64,000 bases of DNA from Thalassococcus profundi (GCF_003344785.1 NZ_QPMK01000003.1:311159-375158), one strand, 5' to 3'; numbered from the stretch's first letter, positions 25,693 to 34,932 are shown. The notes: a model not told the origin generated them from the sequence alone. A program made the numbers and translations.

Positions 25693-28600
25693 GCGGCGGG
25701 CTCCCATGTCTCGGTTCTTATCTCTTCGAGGATGGCGTCGAGCTCGCCCCTGAAGATCTTGTTGAGGCGTCTGTAGCCGCCCTGCTGTGCGAAGGGCGGG
25801 TCATCGAAGGCCTGTCGATCGATGACAACCTGGCTCTTCATCTCGTCTCCGATCCGATCGAGCCAGCGTCGCTGAACGTCGTCGAGATCGTGAGTCGATG
25901 CAACCTTCCGGATGGCCGCATCGACGCGATCGGCGTAGGGGACCAGTGGGTCGCCCAGGGCTGCCTGGCGGATGAAACCGATGATGGAGGCGGCGATGTC
26001 CTCGTTGGTGCGATCCCGCCAGGCGGTGCGCAGGGCGCTCTCGGTGAAGTGGCGGGCATCGAGGGCCAGGCGAAGTTCACGCAGGCTCTCGCGAGTCAGG
26101 TCGCGGGGACGTGTGACGACGAGGTTGAGGGCGTCGATCTTGTTGGCATTGTCGCGCACGAAGGTCGCGAAGGCCTCGATGAAGTCGGCGGGGCGGACGC
26201 CCTCGCCGTAGCCGCGCGTGACACCCGTGACCGTGTCGTCGCCGGTGTAGATCGGGATGATGGGCGGGGCACCGCGGTCACCCTTGAAATCGAAGAACTT
26301 CCCCAGCCCTGGCCGATCCTGGGTCCATTCCCGAACCTCGGGTGCGGGGCCGTTTCGGAAGCGATCGAGTGTCTCCTCGGGCGTCTCACCTGCCTGGGCG
26401 GTGTATTGCTCCCGGATCTCCGCGTTCATCCGCCGGACCTTGCGGGACAGTTTGACGATGATCTGGTCGAGAATTTCCTCTTGGTGGGAGGTATCATCGG
26501 CGTTCTCGAAACCGTCGAAGAGGGTTTCGAAGGACACCTTGGGATCGACCACGACCGGCCGCATCTCCGTCATGGCCTGCAGGTTCGGGTAGAGGTCTAC
26601 CGCATCGTAAATCTGGAAGGCTTCCTTGCCGATCTCGTCGCACTTGCGGGTCGCTCGGCCGATCATCTGGTCGTAGAGGATCCGCGAGTTCACCCGGCGC
26701 AGGAAGACCAAGTTGGTGATCGACGGAACGTCGATGCCAGTGGTCAGCAGGTCGACCGTCACGGCGATCCTGGGATCGGCTTCATTCTTGTATTTCAGGA
26801 TCAGCTTGCCTGGCTTGTCGACCGATCCGGTGATCTTCTGGATCATGTCATCGCGGATCTCGAGACCTTCGTCGCGGTAGGCTTGGCGCAAATACTGGAC
26901 GACCTCGTCGGCATGATCGTCGGAGGTGGCGAAGACCAATGTCTTGCCGGCATCGGGTGCCATGATGTCGACCCGGCGGGCGATTTCAGCCGCGACAACC
27001 TGGTTGAACTTCGGCGCCCGGACGCGCCGGTTGAAGTGTTCGACGGTGAAGTTCAGCTGATCAGGGAGTGTCGCGGTGTCGATCTCGCCCGTGCGCGGGT
27101 CGAGCACGTCGATGGTCTCTCCCGCCTCGATCGTGATGCCCGCCTCGCTGAGCGCCGTCTTGATCAGGTGGGGCGGATCGTGATCGATCAGCCAGCCGTC
27201 GATGACGGCCTCACGGTAGCTGTAACGGTAGATCGGATCGCCGAAGATCTGCGCCGTGTGTAAGGCCGGCGTCGCCGTGAGGCCGACCTTCACGGCGTCG
27301 AAATACTCGATCACCCGGCGATACTTCGAGACGTAGTCGTTCTGGTCCCGGAAGGTCGTTTCCGCCTCGCTCATCTCGCGGTCGAGCAGGTAGCCTCGAT
27401 GGCACTCATCAATCAGGATCAGGTCGTATTGGTCGACCGGGGGCCTGTCCCCGGGCTCTCGCTCGAGCACACGCCTCACGAGGCTCTGCACGGTGCAGAT
27501 ATGGATTTTCGCATCGCGGTCTATGTCCTGGTCTTCGAGGCCTCGGAGTCCGAAGATCTCGGCGAAGGTCTTGGCGCCGACCATGCGGGTCGTCTCAAAG
27601 GCGCTTTCTGCCTGTTCCCCCAGGGCACTGCGGTCGACGACGAAACAGACGCGCAGGAACCTTTTCGCCTCCAGGAGGCGGTAGATCATGGCGATGGCCA
27701 GCTTCGTCTTGCCGGTGCCTGTGGCCATTGCGATGAGCATTTCTCGCTGACCCTCGGACACACCCTTCTCGACGGCCTTTATCGCCTTCTTCTGATAGGG
27801 GCGCAGGTCGAATCCGAAACTGAATGGTTTGTCCTCCAGCTCCTTCTCCGCAGCACGACGATCGACCTCGAGCCTTTCGTTGAGACCCTTGGGGGTGAAC
27901 CAGCCTTCCAGGGCTCGAGAGGCATTCGTCGCGTCGCGCGTGTCGCGGAACCAGATCCCGCTCTGCGTCGCCATCGCTGGATAGAAGCTCCGTCCGTTCG
28001 TGGCGAAGATGAAGGGGGCCTTGTGGCCATCCCACGGACCGCCCGCGAGGTCGAAACTCTCATCGGGCTGGATATCCTGCGAATACCGGGTCGCCTGGAC
28101 ATCGACGGCCGACATCACGTTCTTGCGCTTGCGCTTCGCCTCCACGACACCGACCAAGGTCCGGCCGGCGAAGAGAGCGTAGTCGGCCGGCCCCGAAGAT
28201 GTCGGCCATTCGGCGATGGCCAAGTTTCGATTCTTCTCCGGCCGCGTACCTTTGGAGTGTCGCAGTGTTGTGCTATCGACATCCCACCCGGCTTGCCGCA
28301 GTTGTTCGTCCACGAGGAGGCGGGTGTCAGCTTCGTCGAAGTCCATGTCTCTGGCCGAGTCGAACGCGGCCTTGATGAACATCTGTGCCTTTCCGCGCTC
28401 CATTGGTCTCGCTGCGCGTCGTTCGGCATCCTCGGCCAGCTCGGCATAGATCGCGCGTTCTTCTTCCGCGAGGCGGGCTCTGTCCTCGGCATCCAGGGCA
28501 GCGCTTCTCGCACTCTCTGCCTCATCGGCGAGGCGGGCGGCTTCTGCTGACCTCGTCTCCAGTTCTGACCTCAGCGCCGCCACCTGCTCCTTGAGATCGG

Positions 28601-29030
28601 GCGCATCGTCCTCCGTCAGCCTCGGCGGAGTGAACGGCATGGTCAGGCGCGGCTGTCTCGTCGCCGAAGCGCGAAGCCAGACACCAAGACGGTGGCATAG
28701 TTTGATGGCCTCGAAGGCCATTCGACGTTCGCCATCGTGACCATGGACGGCGGCGTTGCCCTCGATACGCAAGCGATGGAGAATGTCGAGGATCTCGGCA
28801 GGGACCAGATCATCCCGGCGGATGCTTCGGAGCATGTCGGAGAACGTGTCGCCGTTCGAGACGTCCGCGCCGGCATTCTCGGCAACGACCCGGACCATGC
28901 GCTCCGCGAACTGCCGGGTCTTGATGAGGGCCGTGTTCGCATCGTCGACGAAGTATCGCTCGGCGTGCGACGCCAGAATTGCCAGCGGACGATCAATATC
29001 CTGAAGGTGATCGAAATTCTGACTGGTCAT
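25689..29030 (-). CDS. hsdR: Type I restriction endonuclease subunit HsdR (EcoEI-like)
   Basis: 1113 residues. N-terminal ~110 residues look like a DUF4145-type helical domain (LQDIDRPLAILASHAERYF), followed by a coiled coil (about 145-205) and a nuclease domain with GVVEAKRKRKN (E-x-K) near residue 290. Next comes a superfamily 2 helicase: Walker A MATGTGKTKLAIAM, DEAH-type box LILIDECHRGY, GLTATPALHT, and the C-terminal motor with IGRATRKCDEIGKEAF. It cleaves unmodified DNA after ATP-driven translocation. First gene of the operon hsdR-hsdM-hsdS-DUF932, all linked by ATGA overlaps. The 269 bases upstream (29031-29299) hold no gene and should contain the promoter. Confidence 0.94.
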   Translation of the reverse strand: MTSQNFDHLQDIDRPLAILASHAERYFVDDANTALIKTRQFAERMVRVVAENAGADVSNGDTFSDMLRSIRRDDLVPAEILDILHRLRIEGNAAVHGHDGERRMAFEAIKLCHRLGVWLRASATRQPRLTMPFTPPRLTEDDAPDLKEQVAALRSELETRSAEAARLADEAESARSAALDAEDRARLAEEERAIYAELAEDAERRAARPMERGKAQMFIKAAFDSARDMDFDEADTRLLVDEQLRQAGWDVDSTTLRHSKGTRPEKNRNLAIAEWPTSSGPADYALFAGRTLVGVVEAKRKRKNVMSAVDVQATRYSQDIQPDESFDLAGGPWDGHKAPFIFATNGRSFYPAMATQSGIWFRDTRDATNASRALEGWFTPKGLNERLEVDRRAAEKELEDKPFSFGFDLRPYQKKAIKAVEKGVSEGQREMLIAMATGTGKTKLAIAMIYRLLEAKRFLRVCFVVDRSALGEQAESAFETTRMVGAKTFAEIFGLRGLEDQDIDRDAKIHICTVQSLVRRVLEREPGDRPPVDQYDLILIDECHRGYLLDREMSEAETTFRDQNDYVSKYRRVIEYFDAVKVGLTATPALHTAQIFGDPIYRYSYREAVIDGWLIDHDPPHLIKTALSEAGITIEAGETIDVLDPRTGEIDTATLPDQLNFTVEHFNRRVRAPKFNQVVAAEIARRVDIMAPDAGKTLVFATSDDHADEVVQYLRQAYRDEGLEIRDDMIQKITGSVDKPGKLILKYKNEADPRIAVTVDLLTTGIDVPSITNLVFLRRVNSRILYDQMIGRATRKCDEIGKEAFQIYDAVDLYPNLQAMTEMRPVVVDPKVSFETLFDGFENADDTSHQEEILDQIIVKLSRKVRRMNAEIREQYTAQAGETPEETLDRFRNGPAPEVREWTQDRPGLGKFFDFKGDRGAPPIIPIYTGDDTVTGVTRGYGEGVRPADFIEAFATFVRDNANKIDALNLVVTRPRDLTRESLRELRLALDARHFTESALRTAWRDRTNEDIAASIIGFIRQAALGDPLVPYADRVDAAIRKVASTHDLDDVQRRWLDRIGDEMKSQVVIDRQAFDDPPFAQQGGYRRLNKIFRGELDAILEEIRTETWEPAA

Positions 29031-29299
29031 CCTGGTTGATTACTCGCGATCTTTATTCGCCATCAGAATTTCTGGACTTGCCGCTTAACGCAATAGATCG
29101 CGCTGACTTTCCTCGCGTTATTGGAAGGAAAGACACCTTGACCGGTTGTCGTCTGGTGGTTTCGCGGGTTTGTCGGACGGTCGGGCGCGGGTGGGGTTTT
29201 TCCGGAAAGGGGGCCATGTGGCCTGGAGACAAGCTCCAGGCCTTGGCCTCCGGCGAGGCTTACGCCCTTGGAGCGGACACGGACCTGTCCGGCCATCAC

Positions 29300-30583
29300 T
29301 CATGTATCCCGTGGCACCTTGTGCAAGCCGAGCTCATACCATTTCGTGCGCGACATGCCGGCGGCCCTCCAAGGTTGTTCTCGCGATGCCGAGTTCTGCG
29401 AGAGCCATTCGTCCCGAGATTTTGCCCCAGCGGCCTGTCGGCGACCTTTTTCGCGTGATGCCTTTCGGCGGGCGCGCTCCTCCTCTGAGATGACCTGCTC
29501 AAGGCCCAACGCCCGAGCGACATCATCGGGGATTTCCAGCAATTCTGCGATCCGCGCGCCAGTGTAGTGCAGCCGTCCGTCGAGCGCAGGCGTCGATGAA
29601 CAGGCCTTCTGCGCCTGTCTCTCGGCGCTCCTGATGATCCCGACCACTTCGCGCTCTGAAAGGCCGGGCGTGGCGATGGCCGCGGTACTGAAGATTTCAT
29701 TTTCAATTTCTGCCTCCGGCGCTGTGTGCGTCAGGCAGGTTGCGACCAGGTGGAGGAACGTGTTGCGCTTGCCTTCGGGAACATGTCCTCCCCAGTGGCT
29801 CACGATCTTGTCGAGATCGCTTGAGATCATTGCGAAACGCTTGCGGGGGGCGAGTCCACGAGGCTCGCCAGATCGGGGTTTTTCAGCTTGCTCAGCTTTC
29901 CGGTTCGAGAGCTGGCGACGTGTCGGACGGCCGGCGGCCTCGAAGATCCGGTCTGCAAGATCGTCGAACCTGTATCGGCGAAGAGTCCCGTCGACCGTCC
30001 GTACCTCTTGGCCCGTCTTGAGGTTGGTGGTGCCGGGGACCCGAAACACTCTCGCTACATCGCTGCACGCACTGTCCGCGCCCAGGTGCTTGAACAGGCC
30101 AATCAGGCAGCTGAGGCATGCGCTCCATCGGGGTCGTGCCTGCTTGGGAAGCGGGTCAATCAACCAGATTGCTGCGAGTCCTCGGCCGGTGAAGGTGACG
30201 ACAGACGGACGAGGTATGCTCTTGGCATCGAGCTCCATATGCAGCTTTTCGACCCAGTGCTCGTGGGGCTGGTTGCTGCCCGGAAGGCGGTGCACATCGA
30301 GATCCAGATAGAGGGTGTTGATCTGCGCCAGACGGCCGCCGCCCCGAGGGCCACTGAATCTGTTGAGCGTCAGATAGGTGCTTTCGTCAAGAAGCGACTC
30401 CGCGATGATCGGCGCGGTCTCGACCGAATAAGTGCGCGTGATCGCCTCGTCACGGCTTCGGATGATGGTGAACGAGACCTTTCCGATGCTTCCTGACGGG
30501 TGTAGCAGTCGGACGTAATCGGTCGCCGATAGGTCGGCGGCGGCAGGCGAATTTCGGCGGCATGAGGGCGATGAGTGTTTCAT
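29300..30583 (-). CDS. Replication primase-like protein (AEP/PrimPol type)
   Basis: 427 residues. A D-x-D pair is visible in INTLYLDLDVHRLPG, followed by SVVTFTGRGLAAIWLIDPL and SDVARVFRVPGTTNLKTG, a set of blocks seen in archaeo-eukaryotic-type primases and plasmid replication proteins. The C-terminal third is basic with a helix-turn-helix look (REQPWRAAGMSRTKWYELGL) that could bind DNA. I infer a role in replication or priming of the island when excised; the family assignment is tentative. It lies between hsdR and the integrase, all on the - strand. ATG at 30583. Confidence 0.6.
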   Translation of the reverse strand: MKHSSPSCRRNSPAAADLSATDYVRLLHPSGSIGKVSFTIIRSRDEAITRTYSVETAPIIAESLLDESTYLTLNRFSGPRGGGRLAQINTLYLDLDVHRLPGSNQPHEHWVEKLHMELDAKSIPRPSVVTFTGRGLAAIWLIDPLPKQARPRWSACLSCLIGLFKHLGADSACSDVARVFRVPGTTNLKTGQEVRTVDGTLRRYRFDDLADRIFEAAGRPTRRQLSNRKAEQAEKPRSGEPRGLAPRKRFAMISSDLDKIVSHWGGHVPEGKRNTFLHLVATCLTHTAPEAEIENEIFSTAAIATPGLSEREVVGIIRSAERQAQKACSSTPALDGRLHYTGARIAELLEIPDDVARALGLEQVISEEERARRKASREKGRRQAAGAKSRDEWLSQNSASREQPWRAAGMSRTKWYELGLHKVPRDT

Positions 30584-30641
30584 CGCAAGGAACTGGTTCC
30601 CTGCGAGTCACCACGGAAATTCTTGCGTCAACGCGAGGTCA

Positions 30642-30681
30642 GGTTCGGGCGCTCGGAGGACGGTCCGAAGCGCCCGGAACC
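30642..30681 (-). terminator. Strong hairpin after the integrase gene
   Basis: GGTTCGGGCGCT pairs with AGCGCCCGGAACC (one bulged base), and the inner CGGA/TCCG extends the stem. It begins five bases beyond the integrase stop and lies 58 bases ahead of the primase-like start. No T-run follows; it may be an intrinsic stop of poor form or a leader structure of the primase gene. Confidence 0.45.
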
Positions 30682-30685
30682 AATG

Positions 30686-31840
30686 TCAAAGCGGAGCAAA
30701 CAGGATCGGCCACCATTCCCAGTCCGCGTATTTGACGCCGACCTGCTCGACATGAATGTACCGGGAAAGGCTGCCGTCCGGAGAATGACCAGTATACTTC
30801 ATGATAATCTCACGGCTGCCGCCGCCGAGTCCGATTTCGAAGAAGCGTGAGATTGCCTCGTGGCGGAGATCATGGAAGTGGAGGTCCTCGATCCCGAGGA
30901 TCTGGCAAGCTTCCGTGAAGAGGCGACTGATCGTGTCCGGACTGTAGGGGAAGACCCGGTCCTTTATGCGAGGCATCGACATGATCATCTTCATGCCCTC
31001 TTCCGTCACCCAGGTTTCGACATCGTTGCCCTCCGTGTTGCGCGGGTGCTTCATGTTCCGAATGATGAGACGTGCCTTTTCTTCATTGAAGTCGTCCCAA
31101 GGTATCCGGCACAGGGCTTCCTGGCGGTGGCCAAGGGTGATCGCAGCGCCGATCACCTTGTGCATCGGCACGCGCCGACGATCGGCCCGATAGCGATCGT
31201 GAAAGTAGGTCAACAGCCTGTCGAGTTCGTCCAGCGTGGGCCGCCGGTTTCGCGTCGCGGAGCGGCCGATCATGCGCTGATGCTTCAATGTGAGGATTGC
31301 GACCTCGAAGGCTCCGATCGGCATGTCGATATTGCTGATCGGCCCGCCGTAGCAGACGACCGTGCGAAGGGTAGCCATGTAGCTGTTCACGGTCTGGGGC
31401 TTACGAGGCTTCATTATGTAGTGCTCTGGGCAATCAGCTTGCGGGTCTGCCGGTGGAGCCTGAACGCCGTTCAGAAGATCCTGCCCCAGGCGGAAGAAGT
31501 CATGATTGTCGGTGTCCTCTACGGGAAGGTTGCCGAAATCGAGGCGTTGGAGATAGGAGAGGTTCGCCGCCTTGGTCTTGCCAAAGCCTTCTGGCGACGC
31601 ATCACAGTAGTCACTGATCACGTCGGCCCAGGTCTTGCGATGCCGCGCTGCGACGGCGCGATCGAGCGCACCTCTCTCCGACAGAGCGCGCTCTGTCTTG
31701 CGGATCCAACGCTCCGCGGCCGTCTCATTCTTGAAAGTCTCCGTCAGAGTAAGAACGACCTTGCCGCCCTTCTTTTTACGGATCACCGCAGTGTAGCTCG
31801 TTGCGCCGTCTTTCTTCTGGCGCTCCATGATGGTACCCAT
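30686..31840 (-). CDS. int: Tyrosine integrase of the dusA island
   Basis: 384 residues. An N-terminal arm-binding-like start (MGTIMERQKKDGATSYTAVI, RKKKGGKVVL), a core-binding helical domain, and a catalytic domain with Arg in ITLGHRQEALCRIPWDDF, HFHDLRHEAISRFFEIGL, and IIMKYTGHSPDGSLSRYIHV with the His and the nucleophile Tyr. The full catalytic set Arg, His-x-x-Arg, His, Tyr is present. The ATG at 31840 was chosen because the upstream frame runs into attachment sequence. The 5' end faces dusA 260 bases away, the layout known for islands that integrate into the 5' end of dusA. Confidence 0.92.
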   Translation of the reverse strand: MGTIMERQKKDGATSYTAVIRKKKGGKVVLTLTETFKNETAAERWIRKTERALSERGALDRAVAARHRKTWADVISDYCDASPEGFGKTKAANLSYLQRLDFGNLPVEDTDNHDFFRLGQDLLNGVQAPPADPQADCPEHYIMKPRKPQTVNSYMATLRTVVCYGGPISNIDMPIGAFEVAILTLKHQRMIGRSATRNRRPTLDELDRLLTYFHDRYRADRRRVPMHKVIGAAITLGHRQEALCRIPWDDFNEEKARLIIRNMKHPRNTEGNDVETWVTEEGMKMIMSMPRIKDRVFPYSPDTISRLFTEACQILGIEDLHFHDLRHEAISRFFEIGLGGGSREIIMKYTGHSPDGSLSRYIHVEQVGVKYADWEWWPILFAPL

Positions 31841-32002
31841 TCGGGTCTCCTTTCGGGATTTTGTTGCCGATGTTCGGGAGATCGAACCGGGCGGCGCGCG
31901 CCGGACGGAACTTTGTCCAGGGTTCGATATCTCCTGCCGGCGCACCCGGCGGAGCCCTCGCCTTCTCGGTGAAGAGGCGAGGCTCCGGAGGAGGCGGAGA
32001 GC

Positions 32003-32140
32003 GGTGCAACAATTCGGGTCCGGTGCAACATTGTGTTGCACCACCCCGAAAAACGGGGGCAAAAGGCCCACAAATCGAGAAAGATCGGTCAGGTGACCAT
32101 GAGCGCAGAGCCAGTAAAACAAGGGATTTCGGACATCCGA
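32003..32140 (+). repeat. Attachment region of the dusA island
   Basis: Contains GGTGCAACA at 32003-32011 and 32022-32030 and the inverse TGTTGCACC at 32034-32042, which look like integrase arm sites, then AAAACAAGGGATTTCGGA (32116-32133) inside the first codons of dusA. The same motif order occurs on the - strand in sequences A and B at 7.6 and 19.2 kb. The crossover probably lies shortly downstream, where the conserved dusA coding sequence begins. Confidence 0.6.
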
Positions 32141-33127
32141 AGGTCTGCGCGGTTAAGCGTGGCCCCGATGATGGACTGGACCGACCGGCATTGCCGGTAT
32201 TTCCACCGGCAGCTCAGCCGTCATGCCTTGCTGTACACCGAGATGGTGACGGCGCCGGCGCTGGTGCGGGGCGGGGCGGTGCATCTGCTGGAGCATGATC
32301 CGGCGGAACATCCCGTGGCGCTGCAACTGGGCGGGTCGGACCCGGCGGAACTGGCCAAGGCGGCGCGGATGGGGCAGGCGGCGGGGTATGTCGAGATCAA
32401 CCTCAACTGCGGCTGCCCCTCGGACCGGGTGCAGTCGGGCACCTTCGGCGCCGTGCTCATGCGGCAGCCGGCCCTTGTGGCGGAGTGCGTCCGGGCGATG
32501 CAGGATGCGGTCGACCTGCCGGTGACGGTCAAGTGCCGCATCGGCGTCGACGACCAGGACCCCGAAGAGGTGCTGCCCGAATTCCTGGCCCGGATCGTTG
32601 CGGCGGGGTGCGAGCGGGTGACGATCCACGCGCGCAAGGCCTGGTTGCAGGGGCTGAGCCCCAAGGAAAACCGCGATATCCCGCCACTCGACTACGACCT
32701 GGTGCGGCGAATGAAACAGCTTTTCCCGAACCTGCACATCTCGATCAACGGCGGCGTGGCGCGGCTCGAGGAGGCGGCGGCGCTGCTCGACGGCGGCCTT
32801 GATGGCGTGATGATCGGGCGTGCGGCCTATCACCAGCCCTGGGATATTCTCGGGACAGCCGACGCGCGCATCTTCGGAGCTGCGCCGCCGCAGCCTGGTC
32901 CCGAAGCGGCGGCGCGGGCCATGCTGCCCTATATCGAGCGACACCTGAGCGGCGGTGGACGCCTGCACCAGGTCACGCGGCATATGCTGGGGCTCTTTGC
33001 CGGGCGACCTGGCGCGCGGGCCTGGCGCCGGCATCTGTCCGAAGGCGCCTCCGGCGCGGACGCGGGTCCGGAACTGGTCGAAGCGGCGCTGGAGCGGTTG
33101 GCCGAGGCCGGGCGAGACGCCGCCTGA
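32099..33127 (+). CDS. dusA: tRNA-dihydrouridine synthase A
   Basis: 342 residues. A TIM-barrel flavoenzyme that reduces uridines in the D-loop of tRNA using FMN and NADPH. Motifs: LSVAPMMDWTDRHCRYF at the start of the conserved region, YTEMVTAPAL, VEINLNCGCPSDRVQSGTFG with the catalytic Cys, VTVKCRIGVDD, VTIHARKAWLQGLSPKENR and ISINGGVARLEEAAALLDG. The first ~14 residues (MSAEPVKQGISDIR) precede the conserved part and coincide with the island attachment motif, so the start codon and N-terminal tail are probably supplied by the island. The gene is still intact in frame. Confidence 0.95.
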   Translation: MSAEPVKQGISDIRRSARLSVAPMMDWTDRHCRYFHRQLSRHALLYTEMVTAPALVRGGAVHLLEHDPAEHPVALQLGGSDPAELAKAARMGQAAGYVEINLNCGCPSDRVQSGTFGAVLMRQPALVAECVRAMQDAVDLPVTVKCRIGVDDQDPEEVLPEFLARIVAAGCERVTIHARKAWLQGLSPKENRDIPPLDYDLVRRMKQLFPNLHISINGGVARLEEAAALLDGGLDGVMIGRAAYHQPWDILGTADARIFGAAPPQPGPEAAARAMLPYIERHLSGGGRLHQVTRHMLGLFAGRPGARAWRRHLSEGASGADAGPELVEAALERLAEAGRDAA

Positions 33128-33197
33128 TCGGCACCGGGCATTGCAAATCCGGGCCGGGCGCTGTCTACCTGCCGGCACGCACAACCCGGAGATACCG

Positions 33198-34022
33198 ATG
33201 CCCGATCCTGCCGTCCTTGTCCCGCTTCTGCTTTTGCTCGTCGCCGGCAGCGCCTTTGCCGGGCTGATCGCGGGCATGCTGGGGGTGGGCGGCGGCATCA
33301 TTCACGTTCCGATTTTCTACTACGTCTTCCAGACGCTGGGCTACGACAGCCCGCAGCTCATGCAGATCTGCCTCGCCACGTCGCTGGCGGCCATCGTCGT
33401 CACCTCCGTGCGGTCGGTCATGGCGCATCACGGACGCGGTGCGGTGGATTGGCCGCTGCTGCGCGGCTGGGCGCCGGGGATCGCCATCGGTGCGCTGCTG
33501 GGCGTTCTGGTCGCGGCTGTGCTGCGCTCCGAGACGCTGCTCTGGCTTTTCGGGATCGTGGCCTTCGGGATCGGGCTCTACCTCGGGTTCGGGCGCAAGG
33601 ACTGGCGGCTGGGGCCGGCAATGCCCAAGGGAGTGACCCGGGCGGTGATGTCGCCGCTGGTGGGGTTCCTGTCGGTGCTCATGGGCATCGGCGGTGGCAG
33701 CTTCGGCGTGCCGCTGATGACGCTTTATTCGGTGCCGATGCACCGGGCGGTGGCGACGGCGGCGGGGTTCGGCGTGCTGATCGCCGTGCCCTCGGTCGCG
33801 GCCTTCCTGCTGGTCGAGGTGCCGGCCGCGGGCCGTCCGCCCTTCATGCTGGGCACGGTCAACCTGGCCGCCTTCGCCGTGGCGGTGTCGATGACCCTGG
33901 TCACGGCGCCGCTGGGCGCACGTCTGGCGCATGCGCTGGACGCGGTGCTGCTGCGCCGGATCTTTGCCGGGTTCATCCTGCTGGTGGCGCTCAACATGCT
34001 GCGCAAGGCCGCCGGATGGTAG
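33198..34022 (+). CDS. TauE/SafE family sulfite exporter-like permease
   Basis: 274 residues with about eight membrane helices and the internal repeat of the family: GMLGVGGGIIHVPIFYYV in the first half and MGIGGGSFGVPLMTLYSV in the second. TauE/SafE proteins move sulfite, sulfoacetate or other small anions across the inner membrane. The ATG at 33198 follows a GGAG site. It overlaps the next gene by seven bases, so both are probably cotranscribed. Substrate cannot be assigned; no sulfonate genes are close. Confidence 0.9.
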   Translation: MPDPAVLVPLLLLLVAGSAFAGLIAGMLGVGGGIIHVPIFYYVFQTLGYDSPQLMQICLATSLAAIVVTSVRSVMAHHGRGAVDWPLLRGWAPGIAIGALLGVLVAAVLRSETLLWLFGIVAFGIGLYLGFGRKDWRLGPAMPKGVTRAVMSPLVGFLSVLMGIGGGSFGVPLMTLYSVPMHRAVATAAGFGVLIAVPSVAAFLLVEVPAAGRPPFMLGTVNLAAFAVAVSMTLVTAPLGARLAHALDAVLLRRIFAGFILLVALNMLRKAAGW

Positions 34023-34807
34023 CGGCGGCGGCCGAGCGGGGCTGGACGCGCTTCGCGCCCGACCCGCGGATCCGCGCCTGGGCCGAGGCCGCGCACCGGG
34101 CCGCGCTGGCGGTCGTCGCGGATCCGCAGATGCGGGCCGAGTGGCTGCAATGCGAGGGTACCTGGTTCGTCGGCGTGGACGCGCTGCCCACGGCTCCAGA
34201 TGGCAGCATCGACGGCACGCCCCTGCGCGGCGCGGTGATCGACGCCCTGGCACCGCTGCCGTCGCTGCACCCGGCGCAGCTGTCGGTGACCTATCCCGGC
34301 TATCCGCGTCCGCGCGCGGGCGAGAGCGACGCGGCATTCGGCTACCGGCTGCGGCGCGACGCGGCGCATGTGGACGGGCTGATCGCGGACGGCCCGGACC
34401 GCCGCCGCAGGATCGCGGAGCCGCATGCCTTCATCCTCGGCCTGCCGTTGACCGCCTGCGGTCCGGGCGCCAGCCCGCTGGTCGTGTGGGAAGGCAGCCA
34501 CAGGGTCATCGCAGAGGGCCTGCGCGCGGCCCTGGCGGATATCCCGGCAGAGCACTGGGCCAGCGCCGACATCACCGATGCCTATGTCGCCGCCCGCCGC
34601 CGCGCGTTCGAGATCTGCCGGCGCGTGGAACTGCCAGCCGCCCCGGGCGAGGCGCTGCTGCTGCATCGGATGACGCTGCACGGTGTGGCGCCCTGGCAGG
34701 ACGGGGCCGACGCGCCGCCCGAAGGCCGGATGGTGACCTATTTCCGACCGCCCATGCCCGGCGGCGCACACCCCTGGTTGCACGCTATGGGCGAAGGCGC
34801 AGCCTAA
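34016..34807 (+). CDS. Putative 2-oxoglutarate/Fe(II) oxygenase, PhyH-like
   Basis: 263 residues, not confidently recognised as a whole. The middle has DAAHVDGLIAD (H-x-D), then VVWEGSHRVIAEGLRAAL, and near the C-terminus LLLHRMTLHGVAPWQDG and GRMVTYFRPP. An H-x-D pair, a distal His in LHGVAPW and an Arg further on fit the metal- and 2-oxoglutarate-binding set of phytanoyl-CoA dioxygenase-like enzymes. The ATG at 34016 overlaps the 3' end of the TauE/SafE gene; a GTG at 34019 is also possible. The coupling suggests the permease handles a substrate or product of this enzyme, which is inference. Confidence 0.65.
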   Translation: MVAAAAERGWTRFAPDPRIRAWAEAAHRAALAVVADPQMRAEWLQCEGTWFVGVDALPTAPDGSIDGTPLRGAVIDALAPLPSLHPAQLSVTYPGYPRPRAGESDAAFGYRLRRDAAHVDGLIADGPDRRRRIAEPHAFILGLPLTACGPGASPLVVWEGSHRVIAEGLRAALADIPAEHWASADITDAYVAARRRAFEICRRVELPAAPGEALLLHRMTLHGVAPWQDGADAPPEGRMVTYFRPPMPGGAHPWLHAMGEGAA

Positions 34808-34932
34808 ACGGAAAACAAAGCTGTCAAATTCAGAGAATTACCCCCAATCCGGCAACAAACGGAAGATTGGACTCGCTAAGGCATTGGAACGCCCGCACTC
34901 TTTCCGCTGGGTGAATTTCAGGGGGATATTCC

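Noticed and set aside
32003..32042. GTGCAACA/TGTTGCACC repeats as a terminator
   Set aside because: Two direct copies and one inverse copy with no T-run, next to an integrase; arm-type integrase sites fit better.
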